Shown here in pieces: positions 47,236 through 58,677 of a DNA stretch of 64,000 nucleotides. Every line of letters starts with the position of its first letter. Position 1 is the first letter of the stretch. The translations under genes and the position numbers were made by a program. The notes beneath the pieces are model-generated. The model was given only the letters and a program-made list of their open reading frames with translations, did not search any database and was not told the origin of the DNA. This stretch comes from Jacaranda mimosifolia (lineage: Eukaryota > Streptophyta > Magnoliopsida > Lamiales > Bignoniaceae): the NCBI GenBank assembly GCA_018894105.1, contig CM032117.1:40032501-40096500 (forward strand), written 5' to 3'.

Positions 47236-47879
47236 AAATGCATGATCCTCATTAAGTCTATTCATTAGATAGCCAACTTTACTCATGAGCTTAAGTAAGT
47301 TTATTTTATTAATGGGAGCATATGATACAATATTTTCCTTTGAAGTTGGCACTAATTTGATGAAATACTAGATAAACAAAAAAGGATAATGCACAAGGAG
47401 AATCTATAAAAAAAAAAAAAAGAACAACTTTTTTTATTGCATACGTAGTAATCAAGTGTTCTTTTACATCCATGATGCTAAAAAAATAAAAAAGAGAAAG
47501 AAAAAAAAATGCTAAGTAGCTAAGTGCTCATGCAAGTATATCAAAAGTTGCTAGTTCCTTGCGAGATTCTTCAAGTAGTGCTTTCATCATCTTTAAAGCT
47601 TCAACATCTTGATTAGTCAAAAATGGAGTATCTTAAAGCTTTGAAACTTTATCTCTCTTGGTAGCCACTTCTTTCTGAATAATGGACAAGTTTTCTTCAC
47701 CCTTGTGGAGTGATGAATTTGCAATTTTTTTCTTATTGCGTAACTCGACAAGTCATGTTCTCAATTCCTCTTGCTGCTTGGAGATTTGAAGAAGTTCATC
47801 CTTGAGACCATCCCTATCTTCAACTCTTTCACTTTCTATTGCCTTGGCCTCAAAAAGATATTATTAAAAAACAACGCTT

Positions 47880-50703
47880 TCTCATGGGGTTTCTTTTATT
47901 TCTTTTTGAATTGAATTTGACTTAACCTTTGTGTAGTTGGAAATACCCTCAAAGAAACATCTCAAGTGGTTCTTCAAAGATGATGTGTTTTTTTTTATGT
48001 ATAATCTCATCTCTGCAATCAAATCATCAATTGTTGGTTTTATCTCTAAGGATTTCTCAAATGGAGTTTTCATGATTTTTTGACATATTCATTCCCAATA
48101 AAATTAGAGTAATATCTATCAGCTTCAGTCTTTATAACTCGAGGATAAAATTTGAAAACTTTAGCATCTGAAAGTGGCCAAGATGGAGCTTCAAATGTCT
48201 TTTTAGGCTTGTCTTTCTCAGCAAAAGCTTTATCATTTGCAATCTTAGGTAATATTACCTTTGGTCACTTATTGGAATTAGCAGTGTTATGGGAAGCTTG
48301 CATGCCATCATCAAGAGGTTGAGGAATGGATTTTTTCATGCAACTAACAAGGATTAGGCCTATTTATCGAACCAACACTACCCTCAGAAGTAATTGGGAT
48401 CGGTATTTCAAGATCTACAAGCTATAAGAAAAAAAGGGGAAGAAGAAAAGAAGAAGCGATAGTGCAAAGGATTGGCAAATATAAAACAAAAAAGAAGTTC
48501 CTAAAAAAAATATAAGTTTACGTATTTTGCTAATTCATCTAAAGGTAAAGAAGAACTTGGAACATCTGTAAAGAAATTTGAATTAATACTGATATTATCT
48601 AAATCCAAAACCTTTGGTTTTTTCTTGAGAATGCATTGGTTGATGGAGTCATCATTTGAGCAAGAAAGTACAGATATTATTTTATTTCCTTCCATTAGAG
48701 CATCAGCGAGGAATGAAACCCCGAGAAAACTATGTCTTTTATATGGCACTTTGGTATGGTCAGCAATATTATACTCCTTAAGCTCCAAATTCCTTCCTTT
48801 AACTTGCCTTGGAACAACAGGATTCTGAAGAGGTGAAGCTGCTGAGTTATTTTTGGGAACTTTCATTAAGACTTGTTTAGGATGAGATAGATTTTTTCCA
48901 GGATGCCCATGCTCAGATGCATGATGTTCAATTCTTTCGCCAAGTTGATTGAGTTGACCAAAATTTGATTCCACATCTCTCTAATTGACTTTGAGAATAA
49001 TTTTAGTACCTTTCATTTGTGAAGCCTTCTAGTGTTTGTCCCATCAATTTGCATATTCCTTTATGGCCAATTGAAAGGAAGAAGTATTGCCAGGAATAAT
49101 AAGTTTGTAAGATATGTTCAGTAAGGTACATAACTGCCAAAGTTGAACAAGCTCGTGCAAATCACAAGGATTTCTTTCTTTAAGTTGCCCGGGATGTGTT
49201 GACAAAATCTACATTGCTAACTGAATCGATGAGGGCTAAAAGCTTCAATGATATGCTCTTTTCCCCCATCGAAATATCAAATAGCTAGAATGTCAAGCCA
49301 CAAAAAGGTCTTTATAAGTATTTGATATGCATGGGCCATCTATTACTGTGAACTGTTTGCATGGAAATAAGTGTAGATTTTGAATGGTTGAAAGGTTGAT
49401 AATGAGGAACAAATCTCATGCCTCTGAAAGATCAAAATATTTGGCCATGTTCTCCCCTGCATATTTGACCATCTCAGCTCCTCCTACATCAATCTTAGAT
49501 AAAAAAAATGAGTGCCGAGGTAGTGCCATATCTAACTATGAACATAATGAATTGGAAAGATAGAAGAAGATTACTGAAAACTTGGTGAATTCAATATATT
49601 ACTCAAACCATGGAAGATGACTGCCAACACAGGAATTGTAAGAGAAAAACCATCGCTATTTGCCATTATACTAGCAACTTTAAAGACAGCAGCACGAATT
49701 AGATTTGCTTTGTGATGTGGTAGAACAAAACTACATAACTAGCATGAAAGGAAGGCAGCCAAGTAGGTCTCCCCTCTAACATCTTCTTCAACCTCTAACA
49801 TCATAAATTGTTCATTATATTCTTTGGTGCAGGGCAAAAATGACGTATCGATTCTTCCGCATGGATTGTGAGAAATCTTTGGTTTGGTGGACCTCTTTTG
49901 GGAAGACCTTAAAGGGGGCTCCACATATATGGTTGGTCCTTTAAACCAAAAGCTAATCCAATCAGAAATAGCAACACCATCGAGTCTTCTATGAGTATAT
50001 GATAAGTCAGGAATAGATACTTGCAGCTTCGTGATATAAAAGGGGCATGCCTGTCATCACCAAGTAGTTCTTTCACGGTGGTGATAGCTTCATCATAGAA
50101 ACCTCCACGGATAGGCAATCCACCAAGTACACGAAGATCCCATAAAGAAACTAAAAATTCACTAGTAGCATACAAGGTGCTCGTGGAAGGGCACCATAGC
50201 TCGAGAAAGGCTTGGAGGATGTTCTTATGGTAGACATATGTGAAAAGCAAGGCACGAACGGCTGCATAGATCCTAGCTTGATGAATAGCATTTGCATGAT
50301 GGCCTAACACATCATCTGTCTATTCCTAATAACCTGCATAAAAAGATACTTTGCCAAATCTTGATGCGGGAATTCTCAATGAGTGTCTATTAATATTGGG
50401 GTGATAACTTGCAGATGAAAATTCTTAGCTAGTGGCCTTAGCATCATGAATAGAAGACTTTAAGATAAGTATCCTAGAACGAGATGTAATGCCAGAATGT
50501 GGATCAATCACTTCCCTGATTGTCTCTTTAGACCACTCTTGGATATGCATAGAGTTATTAGGAGGTTGAGGTATGGAATAAAGAACATCATTGGCTGATT
50601 TATGGATAACCAATATGGTACTTTTAATTTTAAGGGTGCCTTTGTTACTCCCAATGATAATACATGGAGATGCTTCTTTATGATCCTCGATATACATTCT
50701 CAT
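47880..50703 (-). pseudogene. Antisense extra ORF encoding a plant mobile domain (PMD) protein, decayed
   Basis: The start is at 50703, MRMYIEDHKEASPCIIIG, with a hydrophilic N-terminal part to 50425. The PMD core at 50310-49909 reads MLGHHANAIHQARIYAAV, LQAFLELWCPSTSTLY and SLWDLRVLGGLPIRGGFYDE, a clear PMD/aminotransferase-like signature. C-terminal pieces follow at 49924-49739, 48974-48501 (HHASEHGHPGKNLSHPK) and 48073-47882. Stops and shifts separate them.

PMD proteins occur both as host genes (MAIN/MAIL family) and as transposon-carried genes. An antisense extra ORF between integrase and the 3' LTR is a known feature of Tat elements. Its role in the element is not known; silencing evasion is only a guess. 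All the open pieces lie between the integrase and the 3' LTR, so it was carried by the retrotransposon. Confidence 0.8.
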
Positions 50704-51773
50704 GAGTTGATTAGGAATGGGTTATGTTTCTTAACCTACAACAAAAGAAAAGGAAAATAAAGGAAAATTTAGGGGGGGATGAAGAAAAAGTGGAAAGATG
50801 ATTGAAACATCCCTCAATTTGATGACTTAATTGAAGTCTTCAAAATTTTCGTATTTTCTATATGTTGATGCCATTAAGGAGTAAAAAATTCTTTGTTGAT
50901 GAATGCTAAAGAAGTCCAAAAACTCTCTTTCAATGGTAGTAATATGCCAATTGAATGGAAGTAGTAATGGTTGTATAAGCTCTATGAGGCCTTTCTTCGA
51001 ATAGTTGATGTGTAGGAATTAAGAAAAAATGGATGTTCCTTATTAGATAGATGAATGTGCCCCAACAATTCCAAATCAAATTTCAACTATGCTTCAACAT
51101 CCTATTTATAGCTTTCTTCTCAAGAATTTCAGTCCAAGTGCAATTGGGATTAAGTTTTGAACAAAGTCCTTTAATATTCACATACACTTGAAGAAGGCTG
51201 AAGTACAAACATAAGTTAAATTGGGTTCTGAATTTTGTCCCACTTGGCAAGAAGAATTTCGCTTGGTTAGGAGTCTTCAAACCTTTCTTGAAATTTAATT
51301 TGCTTGTAGGTCTCCGGCTAACAATTGATTGGCCAAGAGAATGATGGGGCTGTTGGGCCACACGATGTTTTGTAGAAATTGAAATTGGGATGAAGAATAT
51401 TTTAGTACTTAGCTAAGTTAATAAGTGGAAGCAGTTTGCATGGTTAAGATACTGGCTACTTGAGAAATGGACATTTAATTGATTTTGTAAAATTTGAAAT
51501 CAAATTGGTGTCCACAGAATTCATTTTGTTTTGCCTGGCCACGGGTAGCGTGCGTGATGCTGCTGGAGCTTTCTTTTCTATTTGCAAGGATTGGAAACTA
51601 TGTGTATCTCCCAAGTGGCTTTATGTGTGTGTGTACATATATATATATATATTAAAAGCTCATATGTTATATATATATATATATTTAAATATATATATAT
51701 AATAATTATCATGATTTATTCACTCAGGAATGTATTGGAAGACACCGTTTGTGAACAAGTCTCAATGGGCATT
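50704..51773. other. Tat element 3' untranslated region with TA microsatellite
   Basis: Probable promoter side of the antisense PMD gene (TATTTATAGC near 51101-51111 is not on the expected strand, so no box is called). A (TA)n block at about 51638-51705 is next to GTGTGTGTAC. No further coding signal. The 3' LTR starts at 51774 after CTCAATGGGCATT, a weak polypurine tract. Confidence 0.5.
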
Positions 51774-52594
51774 TGTAGACGGCTTAATTTCTGGACCAAT
51801 TGAAAAATAACATGTGTAAATAATATATTAGTTATTAATTTAAAATGTTCTATTTATGTATTGGAATTTATTAAATTTAATTTCAAAAGATAAATAGCTA
51901 ATTTTAATTAATATTCTAATATTTATTTTATATAAATCAAATGTTGACAAATGTCAAGATGAAGATGCATCATGCCAATCAAATCAAGTCTGGTGGCCTA
52001 GCAATCTCAGGCACATGGTGTATCTATGTGCAGGGATCAATCAAGGCAAAATATTTGATATTATCTCTTAACATGTGTATCAAAGAGATAACTATCAAAG
52101 AAGTCCAAGTTATTTGGGGTCTCGTACTAAACACCTATATATAGAAGTGTTCAAAGACTCACACATATCTTCATATTCACATACACACATATTCTCAAAT
52201 CCAAGTTTCAAGTCTTCAAGGCTCATATCCAAGACTCAAGTCTTCAAACTTTAAGTTTCTGCTATGATGAATATTGCTACCATGAAGGTCCTGTACCTCT
52301 TCAAAGCATCAAATCATCAAGTTCTTTGATCTCAGAGTCAAGGTTTGAGTTCAAAGAAATTTCATAGTGTCTTTCATCAAGTCAAAGGATACTATACCAT
52401 ATATCCAAGAACAAGCTTCAAGCCTTTCGATCATATATTGAGAGAAGAATCAAGGGATTAGTTTTGTTAGGGAATTTATATTTTTCCTCTGATAAATTGT
52501 AATTCTTTATTATTCTTTAATATAAATTCAATTTGTCCATTATTTTTCTTTGTCTTGTGATTTGATTTTGCAAACAATGAAAGTTGTGTGAACA
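51774..52594 (+). repeat. 3' LTR of the Tat-type element
   Basis: 821 bp, pair of 35257-36100. It differs by scattered substitutions and several small deletions. Confidence 0.9.
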
Positions 52595-52810
52595 AGGGGA
52601 TTTAGTTTTGATTCCTTACTGGTTTATTGGTTTTTGTTGTTACTTGATACGATTATTTTTTAAAATAAAAGCTTATAGTGGATCAGCATTTTGCTAATTT
52701 CAGTCATGTCTTCATGTAGAAAGAAGAAACCTACAAATGGAAAGAAATTCATTGCAACATATTTTCTTTGGTTATCAATTAGAATCTAATTGCTATGTCA
52801 CAATGTGTAG

Positions 52811-52972
52811 GAGGAAACAATTCGTGAGATAATTGAAGACGTAGGGTTTGAAGCCTCACAAATAAAAAAACAAATGAATGAGAAATTCTCTCAAGTGTGT
52901 TGGATTCACATAATAGGAATGACTTGCACTTCTTATTCCACAATTATGGAAACTGGTTTGCAAGCTTTTTAA
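52811..52972 (+). pseudogene. Copper-transporting P1B ATPase (RAN1/HMA-type) N-terminal exon fragment
   Basis: After a TGTGTAG acceptor-like site the frame reads EETIREIIEDVGFEAS, then MNEKFSQVCWIHIIGMTCTS and a few more residues to TAA at 52970-52972. Plant RAN1/HMA5-type copper pumps have EETIREAIEDVGFQA followed by the second heavy-metal-associated domain with GMTCxxC. Here GMTC is followed by T-S-Tyr, so the second metal-binding Cys is replaced. Only the link between the first two metal-binding domains is present; the pump itself is absent. The fragment lies in the right part of Helitron 2, just beyond the 3' LTR, and is best read as captured host sequence. Confidence 0.85.
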
Positions 52973-54599
52973 CTATTTTCCTTCACTTTGATTTTTTGTT
53001 AAAAAATAAATTGAGCATGCTTATTATATATTACTAATCATCAATATAAATATCATTAGGATTTTTTCAGATAATAAACCTGTAGTTCCTTTATGAGTTT
53101 ATGTCATATACGCTTGCTAAACAAAACATAAAGTTGATTTGACAACATGATTTTCTTTATGTTCTATTAGCCATCAACTCATTCAATCCCACTATATTAG
53201 GACCAGTAGAATTTGATTTATTCAAACCAAGAATAAAAAAGGACTAGCTTTGCCTCGAGGTTTTAATGAATTTGAAATGAAGACTAATTAATGTACCTAT
53301 GTCTTTGAAAAGCCACAGTTCTACGCATGTGGAAACATAGGTTTTATCTAACTGAATTGTTTATATATTGACAGCTCTAGACATGTATAACATAGGTTCT
53401 ATCTAACGATAAATGTGAAGTTTCATTGCCCATCTTAATTAGCATAGTGGATTGTAGGATTTGATAGCTTTTGTGCTTTGTTGGAGCTGCCTTTTTAGGT
53501 AGGAGAATTCTTTTTCCTACAACTTAATTTCATACTATCCGTTAATTTCATAGCTTAAAAGTCCTTATTGCTCTTCATAATATAGAAGAGTTGCAAAATC
53601 TGATTTGTGTCTGAAAGTTTGCCTATATATTTTATCTAAATATTAGATAAGATACATCACTTTGGCTATACAGAATAGCTCATTTTTTATGTGCCTTTGG
53701 TGACTGGGAATTTAACTTTCCTGTTGATTAAGTAACAAGTAGAAGAATTTTGCTGTGTTGATTGATGATTGATGTAAATGTACTTTAGTTATTTTAAGTG
53801 TATGTGATGGTGTATAAAGATAATGTAAATTAGCAGTTATCTTACATGAGAAAGTGTTAGAGAGCCCAATACAAATGGCCTTATAAAATAGGGGATCAAG
53901 ATTTCTTGAAGCAATATGGACTGAACTCCTATAGTTATTTGTGGATCCTCTGGTGATTCGTCATTTTAAGGGCCACACGATACCAAGATTTAGTAATAAT
54001 CTAATCTTAATTTTTCACTTCCAAGCTATTGTCCAAATTAAGATAGTTGAGCCAAATTACACTTATTGTCTTATTTATTGTTTAGATGAGAAGCATGCTA
54101 AGCTTTCTTGAGAGGGTGCAGAAGGAGATCAAAGGAATGGAGAAAGAAGAAGAAGCTTTAAATAGATCTATTTTGGGATAAGGAATTGTAGTTTTTTATT
54201 GGCTTTTGGGATTTGTAATGCTAAAATGTACTTGATTAATATTTATGCCACGTGCATGCATGATTATGTACTGAAAAATAAATATGTCCACGTGAATTGG
54301 AAAAGAAAAGATACAACAAGAATTCTACAAGTTGCATGTATTTATTGATTTGATTTAATGAAGCAACATTCCAAAGCATCCAAAAAAGCTTTAGAAAAAT
54401 GCAAAAAGAGAATCTCACAAGTTATAATCAACATAATATGTAAGAAAATGGAAAGAATTGCTGGCAAAGAACTTAATTTAATGGAACTAAGTCATTTTCC
54501 ATATGCATTGAACATATTGCCTTAACATATTGTACACTCTAAACTATGGCAAAGAATCTCCTGAGATATCTTTATAGAAGGAAGTGGTTCTTATGAAAT
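52973..54599. other. Helitron 2 interior right part, no named gene
   Basis: A short helical open stretch at about 54085-54178 (SMLSFLERVQKEIKGMEKEE) looks coding but is not recognised. The rest is AT-rich intron-like sequence, perhaps including introns of the captured copper ATPase gene. Confidence 0.45.
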
Positions 54600-54840
54600 T
54601 TGTGCTATTTTCAAGCAAAACTTTGTGTAATGATTTTGGCTTTCAGAAGAAAGGGCAATGGTCACTGCTTTTGATCTCGAAGACTCCTTCAAGTAGGTTT
54701 TCCCTCACAAGTTTTTCTTGGATATCCGATGAAAGTGCATGATCATCCAAGGATTGAATGTAGAATCATCGCCCAATTCCATATTTTTCTTCTATTAAAG
54801 ATTGTTTCTCCATCAAAGGACCAAGAGGAAGAAGAGAAAG
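54600..54840 (-). pseudogene. Methylesterase-type alpha/beta-hydrolase C-terminal fragment
   Basis: The minus-strand frame reads MEKQSLIEEKYGIGR, stop, FYIQSLDDHALSSDIQEKLV, then GVFEIKSSDHCPFF, stop, KPKSLHKVLLE. The order matches the end of plant MES-family esterases and hydroxynitrile lyase relatives, where SDHxPxFSKPQxLHxLL carries the catalytic His (here in SDHCPFF). Two TGA codons replace residues that are normally Arg and Ser. Only the last ~75 residues are present; the nucleophile region is absent. It is antisense to the other captured fragments, close to the Helitron 3' end, which fits Helitron gene capture. Confidence 0.75.
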
Positions 54841-54974
54841 AGCTAACTATAAGGATTCAACTAATATCTTTTAATTTAATATATATCTCAATTCATATAT
54901 TTATTTAATATATATCTCAAAAAATCTTTATAATGTAAAAGCATACATATAATCATTCCAACGGGAGGGCACGA

Positions 54975-55006
54975 CACCACGCAAAGCATGGTGCACTCTA
55001 TACTAG
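54975..55006 (+). other. Helitron 2 3' terminus: hairpin and CTAG
   Basis: The hairpin CACCACGC-AAA-GCATGGTG (one C/A mismatch) at 54975-54993 is followed nine bases later by CTAG (55003-55006) and a T, the canonical end-of-transfer signal of Helitrons. Confidence 0.85.
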
Positions 55007-55282
55007 TGTGTGTATATATATATATGAGAGAGAAATAGATGGACATATATGGATTTGAATTAATAAATAAGATAATTATGTTTTTATCTTGAACATCAAA
55101 GAAGTAGCCACCCCCATTCCCACCCCAATCTTTGCTTCAATGCCAAAATTAATAATGGTTTGTTGAAAAGGGATGGAAATAATAAGAAATGCAGAAATAA
55201 AAAAATGTGTGGCTGAGGACCGATTCACAGTGGAAGAAGAGATGCCAGTATAATCAATTACCCAGATATTTTCTTAATCTAT

Positions 55283-55685
55283 GGGCTTGTTTGTTTATGA
55301 ATTGGAATACTTTGTCAAAGTGAGATTGGAAACATGATGGTTGTTTATTTATATTTTGGGTGGTAGATGGAGAATGAATTGAGAAAAAATTATTTGTTTG
55401 CTTGTGTTTGGGAGGAGACAAGATGTCACATCAATAACTTTTTTATTGGATTGATAGGGTGAAATTGATATTTTAAAATTATTTATGTATGTGTATATAT
55501 AGATTTGGTAGGAAGTACAAAAAATGAGAGGGTTAGACATTGGGGAATAGGCAGAAAATTAATTGTGAGGGTATTTTGAACATTTTTCGGTGTATTTTGG
55601 ATAATGGAATTGGGAATTGTGATGGGTTACTTGTTTGTGTTTTAAGAGTTGGAAAATATTTTGACAATTCACAAGCAAACAAACC
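55283..55685. mobile_element. MITE with GGGCTTGTTTG-type inverted ends
   Basis: The left GGGCTTGTTTGTTTATGAAT and the inverse of the right end, GGTTTGTTTGCTTGTGAATT, are inverted repeats about 400 bp apart. The end type resembles PIF/Harbinger (Tourist) or hAT MITEs. I could not fix the target duplication. Non-coding. Confidence 0.6.
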
Positions 55686-57081
55686 TTATAACACTAAACA
55701 TATTCCCCATTTAATTTATTATCTATTTTGTCTACAGTATATAAAAAGAAAAGGGATTTTTAGACATCTACACTAAATTATAATATATCATTTATACTCT
55801 TAAATATTTTAGTGAGTAGAAAAAAAATTTGGGTCTCAAAAAATATTTTAATCCTAAAAACCGTAACTACTCAATAACTATTTGTCAAAATATTCTCGTT
55901 TTCTTCCTCTACTTTTCTTACTTCTTTTTTTCACATAGTTTGCAAAAACCAACCATATATTTTATTTTAATATTATAATATATTTTATATCATATAGGTA
56001 AATTGTACAAATAATATAAATTTTTATGCGCACAAAAAACACATGCCACGGTGACTAGTATACAAAAGTGTGAGGATTTAAGTTGGTGTGTTATTTTATA
56101 AATTGATAAAATTAACTCAGTTTTAAAGAATAATGACAAGATAGTCTTCTTTTATTTTCTTCACTCTCTAAAATTCTTTTTATTCCTCTATTATTTACTT
56201 TTTTCGTTTCATTCTCTTATTTTATTTTAATTTAATTTTTCTTTTATTTATTCTAAAAATTAAAATAAATATACTAATAAATATTAAAAGATATAGTAAT
56301 CTATAACAAAATTAATATTCATTTATTTTTATATAATAAAAATTTTAGTATGTGCATTGAATGTGTTAAAATTATTATTTTAAATAAATAGCCCCACAAA
56401 AATTAGACAAATCATTACAATTTAATTCTTGAATTGTAATAGGGGGGTTTCAGCAGCATCCTCACCCAATCCCAGGGGCCAATTTACGAGGACCTTTAAT
56501 TTATTATTTATATATATGGATATGGGGATGAAAGTTGGTAGTACATAGTTAAAATTAAACCTTTGTGAGTAGTTGAATTCTGATTAAATTATTCTTTTAA
56601 TATTATTGTTCTCATTGGATGAGAATACCATGCATTCCTATTGGATAAAATTGGGATGTTTTCGTATTGTTGTCTTTTAGGTGGAAGAAACTTTATAAGG
56701 ATGAATTAATTAGGTATTTTACCCAAATTAAAGCGCCGCTGCAACAAAATATCTAAATTTCGCCAAATATTTTCTTGGAGTAACCATGGGTATGACTAGT
56801 AGTCTAGTACTACTAGAAGCAAAGGCAATGATTTAACCAATTGATGCAGGCGGGCATCTCTAGAGATATATGCAACCTACTCTCAAAGTTGAATGATGGA
56901 ACTCTACTATTTGGGTTGTCACTTTCAGGTGGCCTCCAACCAACTTCCTTATCAATCCGACAATTAAGTCGAATGATGTAACCTAGCCCTTAAAGGTCTT
57001 GTGAATTTTCCCATTTGTAAAATGACATACGTGTTATTTTTTCTTCTTGAATCGATCACCTTTAGATCAACTGGGCTTGAG
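55686..57081. other. Intergenic, nothing recognised
   Basis: AT-rich up to about 56750, then more balanced composition up to the LTR element. No gene or element end was found. Confidence 0.5.
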
Positions 57082-58665
57082 TGTCACAGACGGACTCTAT
57101 CTTGCAGCAGAATATTCATCTGCCCGTGATGGCATCTCTGGTTTCACCCAACCTTCGATCCGTTAACATCCATCTCAAATATTTTTTGATGACCCGTTAC
57201 CCATTTTGGCCTAGTAGTTTACTAGCATGAACATCTGAACCCCTCACAGTACTAGTGTACTCACCTATTCTGAATGCCCACATTCGCTGGAGGCTCGCAT
57301 CGATCATGCCAAGCATGTTTTCTCAATGGTCCCCGACTAGCCAGCATGAACATTTTCAATCTTAGGTCCCTTATGTGCATCTCTCGATGACAGAGGAGCA
57401 ATCTCTCTCTGTCTTAACATTGAGGGTCGCTCGCCCGCCCACAATGCAATCTTATGCTTATTGCTCGCTCGGAGTGCTTAGGCCGTGCCGTAGTGCCCTT
57501 TGTTTGTGCCTTGCCCAAGTAGGGCCACATGTAAGTCTAAAGCTTGTTTAATGTGCCATCATCTTATATTAATCCTAATCAGAGTGTTGGACATCATTTC
57601 CCGCTCGCTAGCATCATGCCTTAACTTGTCCGCTATACGGTGTCACCCCACGACAGCATCTCTTAGGCCAATGAAGCCCCGCAGCAAGGTTAAAACCCAT
57701 AGTGCATGCTTTGTAAGTTAGTTCACGAGACATTTAGGTGCTTGTCTCAATCACTCAATCAGCCTTGAGGTGTCGCCCCATAATTTTTGAAGCTTGTGAG
57801 GCAATAGCATTTCTGCCTCACAACCTCTAGGCACCCTTCCGGGGCCCTCTTGGCTCCACGCCGCCCATTCAATTCCCAACCCGCCCGAGGACTCTAAACA
57901 CTCATATGAGATGTCTAAAGCTGGACCTTAAAGGTTCCTTATCGAGTTGCTCGCTTGGTGCTGTTATAGCATGGGGAGGACCTCATTGCATGCCCACCGT
58001 CCCTCAGACATACATTTCCCCCTTATAATAGGCTTAGAAAAGAAAACTCTTTTCCCCACAATAGACACTGAAATGCCGAGGAGGTATACATTTTTGTAAC
58101 TCCTTATCCTGACGTACAAATCACTCATTGCTTGAACCGATGGATAGTGCCCAACTCCTACATTAACTTTGCAAAGTTCTAGCCGAATTAAATTCTCCAT
58201 GGAATAGGAATTGCCCTTGCAATAAGCTACAATTACAACAATGTTATTGCACTGCCACATTCTAAAGTGCTTTACCGTTTCCTATCCAAACGGAACCATC
58301 TACTGGTGAAACTTGGTAGAAACATTCCTAACACTCCAAGGAATATCCCACAAAAATACTTTCACAAAACTCCAACTCTAAGCCACTCTTCTCAACCCAT
58401 GTTTACATTACTCATGCACAAGAGACCGCTCTCAGTCGCCCTTAATGTTCAGTGCCCAAATGAACAAGGAATGGCTTCAACTTGATGGGAAGCATCCCCA
58501 TAACTCAGAGAATATGCCACTAAAATAGTTTTTCAATCCACACCTCGTAAGAGTCTCTGTTCATGGGATAATTTTGCCCTAATGTGCTAGCCAACAACGT
58601 CTTGTCGTTCCTAATACCTCCTTAAGTCACGGTCACTACTCTACTCCAAGGCGCAACCCATGACA
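57082..58665 (-). repeat. 3' LTR of the LARD-like element
   Basis: 1584 bp. It carries about 110-150 bp near its left edge (57095-57260) that is reduced in the other LTR. Otherwise colinear with 60655-62082. Confidence 0.88.
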
Positions 58666-58677
58666 TCTTTCCCCACT
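58666..58677 (-). other. Polypurine tract of the LARD-like element
   Basis: The minus strand AGTGGGGAAAGA directly abuts the 3' LTR. Confidence 0.75.

Larger units (their letters stand above)
35257..52594 (+). mobile_element. Tat-type Ty3/gypsy LTR retrotransposon, defective, with nested element
   Basis: Two long terminal repeats (35257-36100 and 51774-52594) begin TGTARACGGCTTAATTT and end GTGTGAACA. They are flanked by AGGGG-like 5-mers (35251-35255; 52595-52599), consistent with a 5-bp target duplication. Order inside: primer-binding region, gag relic, protease, integrase (no reverse transcriptase or RNase H), minisatellite, antisense PMD gene, 3' LTR. That order, the integrase sequence and the antisense extra ORF point to the Tat lineage (Ogre/Retand relatives). 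Without the nested 37855-45069 element it is ~10.1 kb. Many stops make it non-functional. It interrupts Helitron 2 and so is younger than it. Confidence 0.85.
31590..55006 (+). mobile_element. Helitron 2, gene-capturing, split by LTR elements
   Basis: The 5' end lies near 31590 (about ±20): TACTATAATATAAG, then ATGCGC and CACAGTGTTG, matching the start of Helitron 1. The 3' end is CTAG at 55003-55006 followed by T. It is preceded by a hairpin (54975-54993) of stem CACCACGC/GCATGGTG with loop AAA, nine bases before CTAG. This is textbook Helitron architecture.

After subtracting the LTR element 35257-52594 (17.3 kb) the Helitron is ~6.1 kb. It encodes no transposase but carries host fragments: histone H2A (+), a copper ATPase exon (+) and a methylesterase-type hydrolase end (-). 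It would need a transposase from an element such as Helitron 1. Confidence 0.75.
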
